The notes under the pieces were generated by a model that did no database searches, had not been told where the DNA came from, and saw only the letters and a list, made by a program, of their open reading frames with translations. The position numbers and the translations under genes were made by a program. A stretch of 8,978 nt of DNA from Paracoccaceae bacterium (GTDB lineage: Bacteria > Pseudomonadota > Alphaproteobacteria > Rhodobacterales > Rhodobacteraceae), in contig SKWP01000245.1 of NCBI GenBank assembly GCA_007128865.1, positions 1-8,978 on the forward strand. The letters are read 5' to 3'. Of this stretch, positions 1 to 7,211 are shown in pieces (positions within the stretch are counted from its first letter, which is position 1; each line of letters opens with the position of its first letter).

Positions 1-150
1 AATGCGCCCTCGTCGTTCCGCAGGCACGCCTTTGGCGTGACCCAAGGGTCGGGCGCGGCCCGGGCTGGTCGCCCGGGCGGAACCCGTGGCAGGCGTGGTG
101 TAGAACAGTTTCCCGAGCTCGATTGTCGAGACGGGTAGTCGGGAGACTTC
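1..150. other. Stem-loop-rich non-coding stretch, possible intergenic repeat or 3' end of an upstream transcript
   Basis: No convincing gene is seen here; the frames that stay open from the left edge give arginine-, glycine- and proline-rich peptides resembling no family I know. Perfect short inverted repeats follow one another: CACGCC-TTT-GGCGTG (25-39), GACCC-AA-GGGTC (39-50), GCCCGGGC-TGGTC-GCCCGGGC (58-78), and CTCGA-TTG-TCGAG (118-130), the last enclosed by CCCG/CGGG (112-115 with 132-135). None is followed by a T-run, so a classical terminator is not evident. The density of hairpins suggests a structured transcript or a dispersed palindromic intergenic element. I checked by eye for tmRNA, RNase P RNA, SRP RNA and tRNA signatures and found none. 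Confidence 0.35.
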
Positions 151-208
151 TTCAGCAGCCTGTTAGTGTTTAACCGGGCGTTTACCATCGGGCAGGCATG
201 CTGGTGCC

Positions 209-982
209 ATGCCCGGCCCTGCGTTTCAGCTTTCCGAGCCTGTCCTGCCGCTCGCCTTTCCGCGGGCCGAACCGGATGGCGGCACGCCGGCGGCAAAGGC
301 GGCACGGCTGCCATCCTACCTGCGCGATCACCGCGCCCGGCTGCGTGACCGGTTCATGCAGGGCGGTGCCGCGGCGATGCCGGATTACGAATTGCTGGAA
401 CTGGTGCTGTTTCGCGCCATCCCCCGGCAGGATGTGAAGCCGCTGGCGCGGCGGCTGCTGGAAGCCTTCGGCGATTTCAATTCCGTGGTCTCGGCCCCGC
501 CCGCACGGCTGGCCGAGGTGCCGGGAATCGGCCCGGCGGTGATCGTTGAGCTGAAGATCGTGGAAGCCGCCGCCCAGCGGCTCGCGCGGGCGCGGGTCTT
601 GCACCGGCCGGTCATTTCGTCATGGGATGCGCTGATCGACTATTGCAACACCGCGCTCGCGCATCGGGAAACCGAACAGGTGCGGGTGCTGTACCTTGAC
701 CGCAAGAATCGGCTGATTGCCGATGAGGCCCAGGCCAGTGGCACGGTCGATCATGTGCCGCTCTACCCGCGCGAGGTGATCAAGCGGGCGCTGGAACTCA
801 ACGCCTCGGCCCTGATCCTGGTGCACAATCACCCTTCGGGCGACCCCACCCCCAGCAAGGCCGACATCGCCATGACCGAACAGATCCGCACCGGCGCCGG
901 GGCGCTGTCGATAACCCTGCACGACCATCTGATCATCGGCCGCGAACGCACGCTTTCCTTTCGCAGCGAGGGGTATCTGTAG
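209..982 (+). CDS. radC: RadC family protein (helix-hairpin-helix plus JAB/MPN+ domain)
   Basis: A 257-residue protein with the normal RadC layout. A variable, probably disordered N-terminus (about 1-35) precedes a helix-hairpin-helix DNA-binding region (about 97-125, with VPGIGPA at 104-110). The C-terminal JAB/MPN+ metalloprotease-like domain carries the zinc motif HNHPSGDPTPS (206-216) followed by D219, so all expected metal ligands of this motif are present. The family was once thought to act in recombinational repair, but that role was withdrawn for E. coli RadC and the true function is unsettled; a link to DNA metabolism is only inferred. The start at 209 is the first ATG in frame and gives the length usual in Rhodobacterales, but no good Shine-Dalgarno precedes it, only GGCAGG some 13 bases away. 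No SOS-type GTTC-N7-GTTC box is visible upstream. The gene stands alone, 162 bases before the transporter. Confidence 0.93.
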   Translation: MPGPAFQLSEPVLPLAFPRAEPDGGTPAAKAARLPSYLRDHRARLRDRFMQGGAAAMPDYELLELVLFRAIPRQDVKPLARRLLEAFGDFNSVVSAPPARLAEVPGIGPAVIVELKIVEAAAQRLARARVLHRPVISSWDALIDYCNTALAHRETEQVRVLYLDRKNRLIADEAQASGTVDHVPLYPREVIKRALELNASALILVHNHPSGDPTPSKADIAMTEQIRTGAGALSITLHDHLIIGRERTLSFRSEGYL

Positions 983-993
983 CATCGGGCAGC

Positions 994-1052
994 CCGGGAA
1001 ACCCGGCAAACCGCAGGGCGAATCCTCATTGCGTTCGCCTTGCTTGCCCTGC
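994..1052. other. Hairpins after radC, possible weak terminator
   Basis: Eleven bases past the radC stop there is a small hairpin, CCGGG-AAA-CCCGG (994-1006). It is followed by a 7-bp inverted repeat, GCAGGGC (1013-1019) with GCCCTGC (1046-1052), and by an alternative overlapping pairing, GGCGAA (1017-1022) with TTCGCC (1034-1039). No T-run follows, so Rho-independent termination is doubtful. The rest of the gap to 1144 holds no gene. Confidence 0.25.
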
Positions 1053-1115
1053 CGCGTGCCCTTGTGCAGGATTTCGTTCGCTTGCAGGGACCGCGGGGCA
1101 GACATCCGGCTTGTG

Positions 1116-1127
1116 CACCGGCCGGTG
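1116..1127. promoter_or_regulatory. 12-bp perfect palindrome upstream of the transporter gene
   Basis: CACCGGCCGGTG is a perfect palindrome ending 17 bases before the transporter start codon. Its position in the leader could suit an operator or an RNA hairpin. However, 13 bases covering most of it (TGCACCGGCCGGT) also occur inside radC at 600-612, so chance in a GC-rich genome is a serious alternative. Confidence 0.2.
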
Positions 1128-1144
1128 TCGGATAACAGAGGGGC

Positions 1145-1900
1145 ATGCTCGAGTCATCGCTGCCCCTGATGATCGCGGTCGGAGCGACCTTTTTCGGCGC
1201 CGGGCTTGTCAAGGGCGTGACCGGCATGGGATTGCCGACTGTGGCCATGGCCGTGCTGGGGGCGCTCGTTTCACCGCTCGTTGCTGCCAGCCTGCTGGTG
1301 GTTCCCTCCCTCATCACCAATGTCTGGCAGTTCGTTTCCGGCCCCGCCGTCGGTCCGATCGCCCGTCGGCTCTGGCCGATGATGCTGGCGATCGTTGTCG
1401 GTGCATTGCTGAGCGCAGGACTGCTGGTTGGTGGCGACACCCGCACGACGACTGCGGCGCTCGGCGCGGCGCTGGTCGGCTATTCCGTATACACGCTTCT
1501 CGCGCGTCAGATTCAGGTGCCGGCGGGTGTTGAACGATGGCTTTCCCCGGTCATCGGCGGCGGGACCGGTCTGGTCACCGGCGGCACCGGGATCATGGTG
1601 ATCCCGGCTGTGCCCTACCTGCAGGCACTCGGGCTTTCCCGGGATCAGCTGGTTCAGGCTCTGGGGTTGTCGTTCACGGTGTCCACGCTGGCACTTGCCG
1701 CGGGGATAGGGGTGCATGGCGCCTTCACCCTTCAGGGCATCGGGCTCTCAACGCTTGCCGTGCTTCCCGCTCTGGCCGGCATGTGGGCAGGGCAGCGGCT
1801 GCGCTTCCGGATCAACCCTGCGGTCTTTCGCAATGTCTTTCTGATCGGGCTGCTTCTGCTCGGCATCGAGATGGTGTTGCGACCATTTCGCCACGGATAG
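1145..1900 (+). CDS. TauE/SafE family membrane transporter (putative sulfite/anion exporter)
   Basis: A 251-residue, strongly hydrophobic protein with about eight likely membrane segments (roughly 8-30, 36-60, 78-97, 102-120, 135-155, 168-190, 200-217, 230-246). Two related halves are visible, each opening with a glycine-rich signature: GLVKGVTGMGLP (20-31) and GLVTGGTGIMVIP (142-154). This duplicated Gly-Thr-Gly motif is the hallmark of the TauE/SafE family. Members export sulfite or organosulfur anions, but the substrate of this one cannot be read from sequence, and no sulfur gene lies nearby to help. The start at 1145 follows AGAGG (1137-1141) by only three bases, unusually close; an alternative ATG at 1169 would lose part of the first helix region and has no Shine-Dalgarno. 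The gene appears monocistronic and converges on the transglycosylase gene. Confidence 0.88.
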   Translation: MLESSLPLMIAVGATFFGAGLVKGVTGMGLPTVAMAVLGALVSPLVAASLLVVPSLITNVWQFVSGPAVGPIARRLWPMMLAIVVGALLSAGLLVGGDTRTTTAALGAALVGYSVYTLLARQIQVPAGVERWLSPVIGGGTGLVTGGTGIMVIPAVPYLQALGLSRDQLVQALGLSFTVSTLALAAGIGVHGAFTLQGIGLSTLAVLPALAGMWAGQRLRFRINPAVFRNVFLIGLLLLGIEMVLRPFRHG

Positions 1901-1928
1901 GGGGCGGCGTCCCGGCTGTCGGCCCCCT

Positions 1929-1987
1929 GGCCCGGAAGCAAGGCGCGCAGCGCCGCCGGGCCGCTCCCGACCGCCCCACTCGGGCGG
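1929..1987. terminator. Convergent GC-hairpin pair, probable bidirectional transcription stop
   Basis: In the 93-base gap between two convergent genes lie two strong inverted repeats. The first is a two-tier stem: GGCCCGG (1929-1935) pairs with CCGGGCC (1956-1962), enclosing GGCGC-GCA-GCGCC (1942-1954). The second is CCGCCC-CACTC-GGGCGG (1971-1987), ending seven bases from the stop codon of the minus-strand gene. A third, weaker GGGGGC/GCCCCC pairing spans 1900-1927 just after the transporter stop. None has a T-run on either strand, so the stops would be non-canonical or act together with Rho. Confidence 0.45.
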
Positions 1988-1993
1988 GCGGCC

Positions 1994-3973
1994 CTATCCT
2001 GCGCGCAGATCGGCAAGCGGTTGCAGCGGAACCGGCCCGCCGTTCAGCCTTGCCCTGTAGACCCACAACGCTTCCATCACCCGCATGATGTAGTTGCGGG
2101 TCTCCGCGAAGGGAACGCTCTCGATCCAGTCTATCGGGTCGACCGAGGCGTTGCGTGGGTCGCCCAGATCCTGCATCCAGCGCCGCGGCCTGCCCGGTCC
2201 GGCGTTGTAGCCTGCCGCAACCAGTATCCAGGAACGGCCGAATTCCTCGGTCAGCTGGGCCAGGTATTCGGCCCCGAGCCGGGCGTTGTAGGGGCCGTCG
2301 GTTGTCAGCCGCGACTCGGAATACTCGGTCCCGATGCGCCGGGCCATCATCTGTGCGGTCCCCGGCAGCACCTGCAGCAGCCCGCGCGCATCGGCCGGGC
2401 TGACCGCGCGCGGATCGAATTCGCTTTCCTGCCGGGCGATGGCAAGCACCAGCTCGGTCGGCACCGGCAGCCCCTGATCGGCCAGCGCGGTGATCGGGAA
2501 CAGTACCCGCGGCAGAACGATTTCCTGTTGTGCTGCGATCTTGGCGATGTTGACGGCCCAGTTCGGTTCATCAAGGTCCATGGCCAGATGGGCCAGCGCG
2601 GCCAGTTCGGTGGCCGGCAGGGATTGCGCCAGATGCAGCACGAAGCGCCGCGCAAGATGCCATTCGCCCGCCTCGCGCAGCAATAGCGCGGCCTGCAGAA
2701 GGCTCGATTGCCGAAATGCGGCCGCGCGCCAGTCGGGCACCGGCTCGTTTCCGGCAAGCGCGGGGTCCATGGGCAGGCCGGCGGCCTCGGCGGCGAGGAT
2801 GCCGTAGAAGGTCGTCTGGTGCTCGGCCGCGAATGCATAGGCGGCCTGCGCAGTTTCGGCATCGCCCAGCGCCGCATGGGCGCGGCCTTCCCAGTAACCG
2901 GCGCGGGCAAGGCTTATGGGTGTGCCGACACTGACCCTGAGGGTCTGGAAATGGCGCAGGGCGGCTGCCGGATCGTTCAGGCGGCGCAGGGCGATGAAGC
3001 CTGCCAGCCATTCCAGATCGGCGAATTGCGCGCCCGACTGCAGCCCGTGCCCGGCCGCAAGCCGATAGGCCAGTTGCGCGTTGCCCTCGCCCAGCGCCCG
3101 CCGCGCCAGCAGAGCCCGGCCTCGCGCCCAGGCCTCGGGCCGTCCCAGCCCGGCCGGCATGGCCGAGCGTTCCAGCATCAGTTCGGCCGCCGTGTCATGC
3201 ATCCCTGCAGCAAGACGCCACTGGAAACGGTCATGGGCCAGGCCGGGGTCATCGGCCAGCGCGGCAGGAACCGCGGCGATCAATGCATTGACGCCGTCCA
3301 CACGGTTGCGCAGCCCCAGCCGTGCGGCGGCAAGGCGGGCATGGCCCTGACCCATCAGCGGCAGCAGCCGGCCCACCTGCCCCGAGGCGCCGCGCCACAG
3401 CAGGGTGTCCAGCCGCTCGGCATGCAGCGGCGCCAGAACGGCGCCGAAGCCGGCCAGCAACGCGGCCTGCTGATCGGCATCAAGGTCGTGGCTGCGCCAG
3501 ATTCGGCGGGCGAGATCGGCTGCGGCGCTGCCCTGTCCGGTGGCCTGCAGCGCCGCCAGCAGGGTCAGGGCGCCTTCTGTCGTGGCCGGGGCATGATCGG
3601 CGAAATAGGCGATCACGGCCTCGGCCGGCGGCGGCGCGGTGGCAAGGCCTTCCTCGGCCTGGCGGAACTTCCAGCCGATGCCGGGCCAGTCGGGATGCAC
3701 CGCCGCGAAATCCAGCACCGCGCGCCAGTCCCCTTCGCCGGCCCTGAGCCGCTGCCATTCCACCAGTGCCACGGCAAGCGGGCCTGCATTCTGGGCGACG
3801 ATAAAGGCGGTCGCCCAGTTTTCCCTGCCGGCTTCTTCCAGCGCCCTTGCCAGAAGGCCGGCGGCCCGCATCGGCGGCGGTGTCGCCTGAGAGGCAGAAG
3901 CGGGCAGGGCGGTGACGAAACCGCCGGAACAGGTCAGCGCCACCACCGTGGCCAGAGCCAGTTTTCGAAGCAT
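1994..3973 (-). CDS. Soluble lytic murein transglycosylase (Slt-type)
   Basis: A 659-residue exported enzyme that cleaves the MurNAc-GlcNAc bond of peptidoglycan non-hydrolytically, leaving 1,6-anhydro-MurNAc ends, in the periplasm. The N-terminus has a clear signal peptide: RK at 3-4, a hydrophobic core to about residue 23, and a likely signal peptidase I site after ASA near residue 27. A cysteine at 15 lacks a proper lipobox. Residues about 35-480 are alanine- and leucine-rich helices, as in the ring-shaped superhelical domain of Slt70. The C-terminal SLT domain (about 500-625) holds the catalytic motif ARQESEF (513-519, Glu516 the expected catalytic acid), [16 protein letters not shown] (525-540) and YNAGPGR (589-595). 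Length matches the family (about 640-660). The Shine-Dalgarno before the ATG is weak (GAAAGA). The gene is divergent from dapA, which supplies diaminopimelate for the same polymer. Confidence 0.93.
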   Translation of the reverse strand: MLRKLALATVVALTCSGGFVTALPASASQATPPPMRAAGLLARALEEAGRENWATAFIVAQNAGPLAVALVEWQRLRAGEGDWRAVLDFAAVHPDWPGIGWKFRQAEEGLATAPPPAEAVIAYFADHAPATTEGALTLLAALQATGQGSAAADLARRIWRSHDLDADQQAALLAGFGAVLAPLHAERLDTLLWRGASGQVGRLLPLMGQGHARLAAARLGLRNRVDGVNALIAAVPAALADDPGLAHDRFQWRLAAGMHDTAAELMLERSAMPAGLGRPEAWARGRALLARRALGEGNAQLAYRLAAGHGLQSGAQFADLEWLAGFIALRRLNDPAAALRHFQTLRVSVGTPISLARAGYWEGRAHAALGDAETAQAAYAFAAEHQTTFYGILAAEAAGLPMDPALAGNEPVPDWRAAAFRQSSLLQAALLLREAGEWHLARRFVLHLAQSLPATELAALAHLAMDLDEPNWAVNIAKIAAQQEIVLPRVLFPITALADQGLPVPTELVLAIARQESEFDPRAVSPADARGLLQVLPGTAQMMARRIGTEYSESRLTTDGPYNARLGAEYLAQLTEEFGRSWILVAAGYNAGPGRPRRWMQDLGDPRNASVDPIDWIESVPFAETRNYIMRVMEALWVYRARLNGGPVPLQPLADLRAG

Positions 3974-4006
3974 GCGCGTCTTTCGGCTTGAAGTTTTTCC
4001 GACCCG

Positions 4007-4034
4007 AGTCTAACCGCGCCAGAGCCGGCGACAA
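4007..4034 (-). promoter_or_regulatory. Candidate sigma-70-type promoter for the transglycosylase gene
   Basis: Read on the minus strand, TTGTCG (4034-4029) and TAGACT (4012-4007) are separated by 16 bases; each matches four of six consensus positions. Transcription would start near 4000, leaving a leader of about 27 bases before the ATG at 3973. A weaker plus-strand pair, TTGAAG (3988-3993) with TAACCG (4011-4016) at 17-base spacing, overlaps it and could serve dapA. Confidence 0.35.
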
Positions 4035-4058
4035 AACACAAAGGCGACAGCCGAAGCC

Positions 4059-4089
4059 CCCGCGCAGCGACGCGGGCCGCCTGAGGGGA
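4059..4089 (+). promoter_or_regulatory. dapA leader hairpin and Shine-Dalgarno
   Basis: The sequence TGAGGGGA at 4082-4089 is a good ribosome-binding site nine bases before the ATG at 4099, and it decides the dapA start against the longer open frame that begins at 3988. Six bases before it sits a hairpin, CCCGCG-CAGCGA-CGCGGG (4059-4076). It resembles neither a lysine riboswitch nor a peptide attenuator; a role in translation or mRNA stability would be a guess. Confidence 0.5.
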
Positions 4090-4098
4090 AACACCGCG

Positions 4099-4974
4099 AT
4101 GTTCAAAGGCTCCATGCCCGCCCTCGTCACACCGTTCAAGGACGGTGCGCTTGACCTCGACACGCTGGTCGCGCTGGTCGAATGGCACATCGCCGAAGGC
4201 AGCCACGGGCTGGTTCCGGTGGGCACCACGGGCGAAAGCCCGACGCTGACCCATGATGAGCACGAGCGCGTCATCGAAGAGGTGGTCAGGGCCGCGGCCG
4301 GGCGCGTGCCGGTCATCGCCGGGGCCGGTTCGAACAACACCGTCGAGGCGGTGCGGTTCATGCAGCATGCCGAACGTGTCGGTGCCGATGCGGCGCTGGT
4401 GGTGACGCCCTATTACAACAAGCCCACCCAGGCCGGCATGATCGCGCATTTCAGGGCTGTGCACGATTGCTGCAACCTGCCCATCATCATCTACAACATC
4501 CCCGGCAGGTCGGTTGTCGACATGACCCCCGACACGATGGGAGTGCTTGCACAGCTGCCGCGCATAATCGGCGTCAAGGACGCCACCGGCGATGTCGTTC
4601 GCGTGTCGCATCAGCGCCGGACATGTGGCCAGGACTTCATCCAGCTTTCCGGAGAAGACGCTTCGGCGCTGGGTTTCAACGCGCATGGAGGGGTCGGTTG
4701 CATTTCGGTTACGGCCAATGTTGCCCCGCGGCTCTGCGCGGAATTCCAGCAAGCCACCTTGCGCGGTGACTACGCCGCGGCACTGGAGTACCAGGACAGG
4801 CTGATGCCCCTGCACAGGGCAATCTTTCTCGAGCCGGGCGTGGCGGGTGCGAAATACGGGCTTTCGCGGCTGGGGCGTTGTCGCAACGAGGTAAGGCTTC
4901 CGCTTGAGGGTGTCACCCCCGCCGTGGCATCAGAGATCGACGCGGCCATGCGCCACGCCGGCCTTCTGAACTGA
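4099..4974 (+). CDS. dapA: 4-hydroxy-tetrahydrodipicolinate synthase
   Basis: This cytoplasmic enzyme of 291 residues condenses pyruvate with L-aspartate-semialdehyde, the first committed step to meso-diaminopimelate and lysine. It is a TIM-barrel class I aldolase. Visible active-site parts, with E. coli equivalents one number higher, are GTTGES (42-47; Thr43, Thr44), TPYYNKPTQ (103-111; Tyr106), YNIPGR (132-137; Tyr132 and Arg137) and GVKDATGD (158-165), where Lys160 should form the Schiff base with pyruvate. SGEDA (184-188) and the GGVGCISV segment (197-204) also fit. Length equals the family norm of about 292. The start at 4099 is chosen because the conserved [13 protein letters not shown] begins there and a good Shine-Dalgarno precedes it; the frame continues upstream to 3988 but adds only non-conserved residues. 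Its divergent partner is a peptidoglycan lyase; downstream it converges with fnrL. Confidence 0.96.
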   Translation: MFKGSMPALVTPFKDGALDLDTLVALVEWHIAEGSHGLVPVGTTGESPTLTHDEHERVIEEVVRAAAGRVPVIAGAGSNNTVEAVRFMQHAERVGADAALVVTPYYNKPTQAGMIAHFRAVHDCCNLPIIIYNIPGRSVVDMTPDTMGVLAQLPRIIGVKDATGDVVRVSHQRRTCGQDFIQLSGEDASALGFNAHGGVGCISVTANVAPRLCAEFQQATLRGDYAAALEYQDRLMPLHRAIFLEPGVAGAKYGLSRLGRCRNEVRLPLEGVTPAVASEIDAAMRHAGLLN

Positions 4975-5018
4975 TTTCCTTGCAGCGTTGCCGCCTGTCG
5001 CAGGGCAGGCGCGAAGGA

Positions 5019-5032
5019 TTGATCGGGAGCAA
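5019..5032. promoter_or_regulatory. FNR-like palindrome between convergent gene ends
   Basis: TTGAT-CGGG-AGCAA matches the FNR consensus TTGAT-N4-ATCAA at nine of ten defined positions. It lies 45 bases after the dapA stop and 16 bases from the fnrL stop, where no promoter is expected. The overlapping inverted repeat GATTG-N8-CAATC (5017-5034) could equally be a weak hairpin at the 3' ends of the two genes. Confidence 0.25.
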
Positions 5033-5047
5033 TCGGTTTCCGCTGCG

Positions 5048-5803
5048 TCAGCCGGGATACCCACCGTCGGCGTCGTCGCCGGTTTCTTCCATGAGCCGGT
5101 CGAAATCGGGGATGGTGACCTGCCGCTTGCCCGAAAGCACGATCACACCATCCTTGCGCAGCGCCGAAACCTGCCGGCTGACGGTTTCGAGCGTCAGCCC
5201 CAGATAGTCCGCCATCGCCTCGCGGGTGAGGGGAAGATCGAAGGTCAGGTCGTTGCCGGTGTTGCGCAGCTTCAGCGCCGAATCCCGGCGCGCGATGATC
5301 GCAATGAGGCTGGCGATCTTTTCGCGCGCGGATTTACGGCCCAGCAGCAGCATCCATTCCCGCGCGGCATCGAGTTCATCCAGCGTCATCTGCAACAGCC
5401 GGTTTCCGAGGCTGGGGGTGCGCAGCATCATTTCCTCGAAGGGGCGCTTGCGGAAGCAGCACATCACCACGTCGGATGTGGCCGTCACGTCATATGCCGC
5501 CGAGGAACGGCCCGGCCTGCCGACAAAGTCCGATGGCAACAGCAGCCCGACCATCTGGCGGCGGCCGTCTTCCATGGTCTGGGTAAGGGTCAGGATGCCG
5601 GTGACGACGGAGCCGACGAAATCCATTTCGTCGCCCGACCAGACCACCGTCTGCCCGGCCTCGAAGCTGCGATAGTATTTCATCTGCTCGAGCTTGGCGA
5701 GATCATCGCTTTCGCACAGCGCGCAGACGGCCCGATGCCTGATTGGACAGTCGGCACATTGCTGCGAGGGCAGCGCTTCAAAAAGGGCAGGTGCCTTCGG
5801 CAT
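5048..5803 (-). CDS. fnrL: FnrL, Crp/Fnr family oxygen-responsive transcription regulator
   Basis: A 251-residue regulator that senses oxygen through a [4Fe-4S] cluster: with the cluster intact it dimerises and binds TTGAT-N4-ATCAA sites, and oxygen destroys the cluster. The N-terminal cysteines are C16, C19, C27 and C30 (CADCPIRHRAVCALC), with C115/C116 in the beta-barrel; by analogy with E. coli FNR three N-terminal cysteines and C115 would be ligands. The cyclic-nucleotide-binding-like fold covers about 35-140, followed by a long dimer helix (about 140-172). The helix-turn-helix (about 192-221) includes LETVSRQ, with the FNR-specific Glu206, Ser209 and Arg210. An in-frame TGA lies four codons before the ATG at 5803, so the protein cannot begin further upstream. 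No Shine-Dalgarno is visible, which suggests a leaderless or weakly initiated message. The gene is divergent from hemN, a known FnrL target in Rhodobacter. Confidence 0.95.
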   Translation of the reverse strand: MPKAPALFEALPSQQCADCPIRHRAVCALCESDDLAKLEQMKYYRSFEAGQTVVWSGDEMDFVGSVVTGILTLTQTMEDGRRQMVGLLLPSDFVGRPGRSSAAYDVTATSDVVMCCFRKRPFEEMMLRTPSLGNRLLQMTLDELDAAREWMLLLGRKSAREKIASLIAIIARRDSALKLRNTGNDLTFDLPLTREAMADYLGLTLETVSRQVSALRKDGVIVLSGKRQVTIPDFDRLMEETGDDADGGYPG

Positions 5804-5807
5804 CGGT

Positions 5808-5821
5808 TTGATTCATGTCAA
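5808..5821. promoter_or_regulatory. FNR box between fnrL and hemN
   Basis: TTGAT-TCAT-GTCAA matches the FNR consensus at nine of ten defined positions, differing only in the first base of the right half. Its centre (5814.5) lies 41.5 bases before the A of the hemN ATG and 11.5 bases before the A of the fnrL ATG. It is well placed to activate hemN, and so close to fnrL that binding would block polymerase there. Read on the minus strand it also contains TTGACA and overlaps a possible fnrL -10 element (ATGAAT, 5816-5811). Confidence 0.75.
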
Positions 5822-5855
5822 TGTGTTCGCGGCGTTTCCAAGACAGGCTACCCCA

Positions 5856-7211
5856 ATGGCATCCGACTCGCAACTGATGCGGCTGGGGCTGTTTGACGCG
5901 CGTGTTCCGCGTTACACCAGCTATCCGACCGCCCCCCATTTTTCGGCCGATGTGGGCGCCGATACCTTCGGCGACTGGATCAGGGCGATTCCCCCCGGTT
6001 CCAGAATATCGGTGTACATGCATGTCCCGTTCTGTCGGCGACTGTGCTGGTTCTGCGCCTGCCGCACCCAGGGGACCAGCACGCTCGAACCGGTAGCGGC
6101 CTATGTGGAGACGCTGAAGGCCGAAATCGGATTGCTGGCAGGCGCGCTGCCCGACGGGGTGAGCCTTTCGCGGCTGCACTGGGGCGGGGGCACGCCAACC
6201 CTGCTTGCGCCCCAGATGATTCGCGACCTGGCCCTGGCGCTGAAGGCCATGGCCCCGCTGGCGTCGGATGCCGAATTCTCGGTCGAGATCGACCCGAACG
6301 AAATCGACGACGCCCGGCTTGATGCGCTTGCCGAAGCCGGGATGAACCGTGCCTCGATCGGGGTGCAGGATTTCGACGAGGGCATTCAGGCCACCATCGG
6401 CCGCGACCAGACCTATGAGGTGACAAAGGCCGCAGCCGATGCGATCCGCGCCCGTGGCGTGACCAGCCTGAACGCCGACATCCTTTACGGCCTGCCCGAC
6501 CAGACCCGCGAACGGATCGCGGCCAGTGTCCAGAAACTGCTGTCGCTGTCACCCGACCGGGTCGCGCTCTATGGCTACGCGCATGTTCCGTGGATGGCGC
6601 GGCGCCAGCAGATGATCCCGTCCGACCGCCTGCCCAGACCCGAAGAGCGCCTGCGCCTGTTCGATACCGCGCGGAAGCTCTTTCTTTGGGATGGCTACGA
6701 GGAAATCGGCATCGATCATTTCGCGCGCCCGACCGACGGTTTGGCGCGGGCGGCAAGGGCCGGCACCCTGCGGCGCAACTTTCAGGGCTACACCGACGAC
6801 ACCGCCGAGGTGCTGCTTGGTATCGGCGCCTCGGCGATATCCTACTTTCCGCAGGGCTATGCGCAGAATGCGCCGGCCACCGCAGCCCACACACGGGCGA
6901 TCCGCGACGCGCGGTTTTCGGTCTCGCGCGGTCATGCCTTTGCGGGCGAGGATCTGATGCGCCGGCGCATGATCGAGGCTCTGATGTGCGATTTCCGCAT
7001 CGATGCCGCCGAGATGCAGGACAGCTTCGGTGTGTCGCCGGCCCAGCTCGACAGGCTGTTCCGCGAGGCCGTGCAGCGGTTTCCCGGCTTTGTCGAACTG
7101 GGGCCTGACGGGCTTTCGATCCCGCAGGAAGGCCGGGCGCTGACGCGGATGATCGCCTCGGTCTTCGACGCCTACGGCAATTCCACGGCCGGGCACAGTT
7201 CGGCCGTCTGA
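5856..7211 (+). CDS. hemN: Oxygen-independent coproporphyrinogen III dehydrogenase
   Basis: A 451-residue cytoplasmic radical SAM enzyme that decarboxylates two propionates of coproporphyrinogen III to give protoporphyrinogen IX without oxygen, feeding haem and, in phototrophs, bacteriochlorophyll synthesis. The N-terminal signature [12 protein letters not shown] (18-29) is typical of true HemN rather than the haem chaperone HemW. YMHVPFC leads into the cluster motif C60-x3-C64-x2-C67, with the fourth cysteine at C69. Tyr54 and these cysteines sit exactly two positions before their E. coli counterparts (Y56, C62, C66, C69, C71). GGGTPT (110-115), IDP (145-147), NFQGYTDD (308-315) and the C-terminal [10 protein letters not shown] (431-440) are family features. 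The ATG at 5856 has a weak AGACAGG eight bases upstream; an in-frame ATG at 5877, directly before [12 protein letters not shown], is the alternative. The FNR box upstream predicts induction at low oxygen. Confidence 0.95.
   Translation: MASDSQLMRLGLFDARVPRYTSYPTAPHFSADVGADTFGDWIRAIPPGSRISVYMHVPFCRRLCWFCACRTQGTSTLEPVAAYVETLKAEIGLLAGALPDGVSLSRLHWGGGTPTLLAPQMIRDLALALKAMAPLASDAEFSVEIDPNEIDDARLDALAEAGMNRASIGVQDFDEGIQATIGRDQTYEVTKAAADAIRARGVTSLNADILYGLPDQTRERIAASVQKLLSLSPDRVALYGYAHVPWMARRQQMIPSDRLPRPEERLRLFDTARKLFLWDGYEEIGIDHFARPTDGLARAARAGTLRRNFQGYTDDTAEVLLGIGASAISYFPQGYAQNAPATAAHTRAIRDARFSVSRGHAFAGEDLMRRRMIEALMCDFRIDAAEMQDSFGVSPAQLDRLFREAVQRFPGFVELGPDGLSIPQEGRALTRMIASVFDAYGNSTAGHSSAV

Noticed and set aside
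1..208. SOS (LexA) box upstream of radC
   Set aside because: No GTTC-N7-GTTC or its complement occurs; the two GAAC words at 81 and 104 are too far apart.
182..604. A 140-codon minus-strand frame opposite radC
   Set aside because: It is opposite the conserved helix-hairpin-helix region of RadC and has no recognisable content.
3929..3973. Possible lipoprotein signal in the transglycosylase because of a cysteine at residue 15
   Set aside because: The residues before the cysteine (A-L-T) do not make a proper lipobox, whereas an ASA signal peptidase I site follows the hydrophobic core.
2708..3991. A 427-codon plus-strand open frame opposite the transglycosylase gene
   Set aside because: The glycine-, glutamine- and arginine-rich translation has no recognisable motif, while the minus strand has a signal peptide and a complete SLT domain.
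3480..4815. Two 293-codon minus-strand open frames (3480-4361 and 3934-4815) over the slt/dapA junction
   Set aside because: Both lie opposite the conserved DapA active-site sequence or in a wrong frame of the transglycosylase, with biased composition typical of shadows.
4988..5896. A 302-codon plus-strand open frame opposite fnrL
   Set aside because: It mirrors fnrL and crosses the FNR box and hemN start; no family features are seen.
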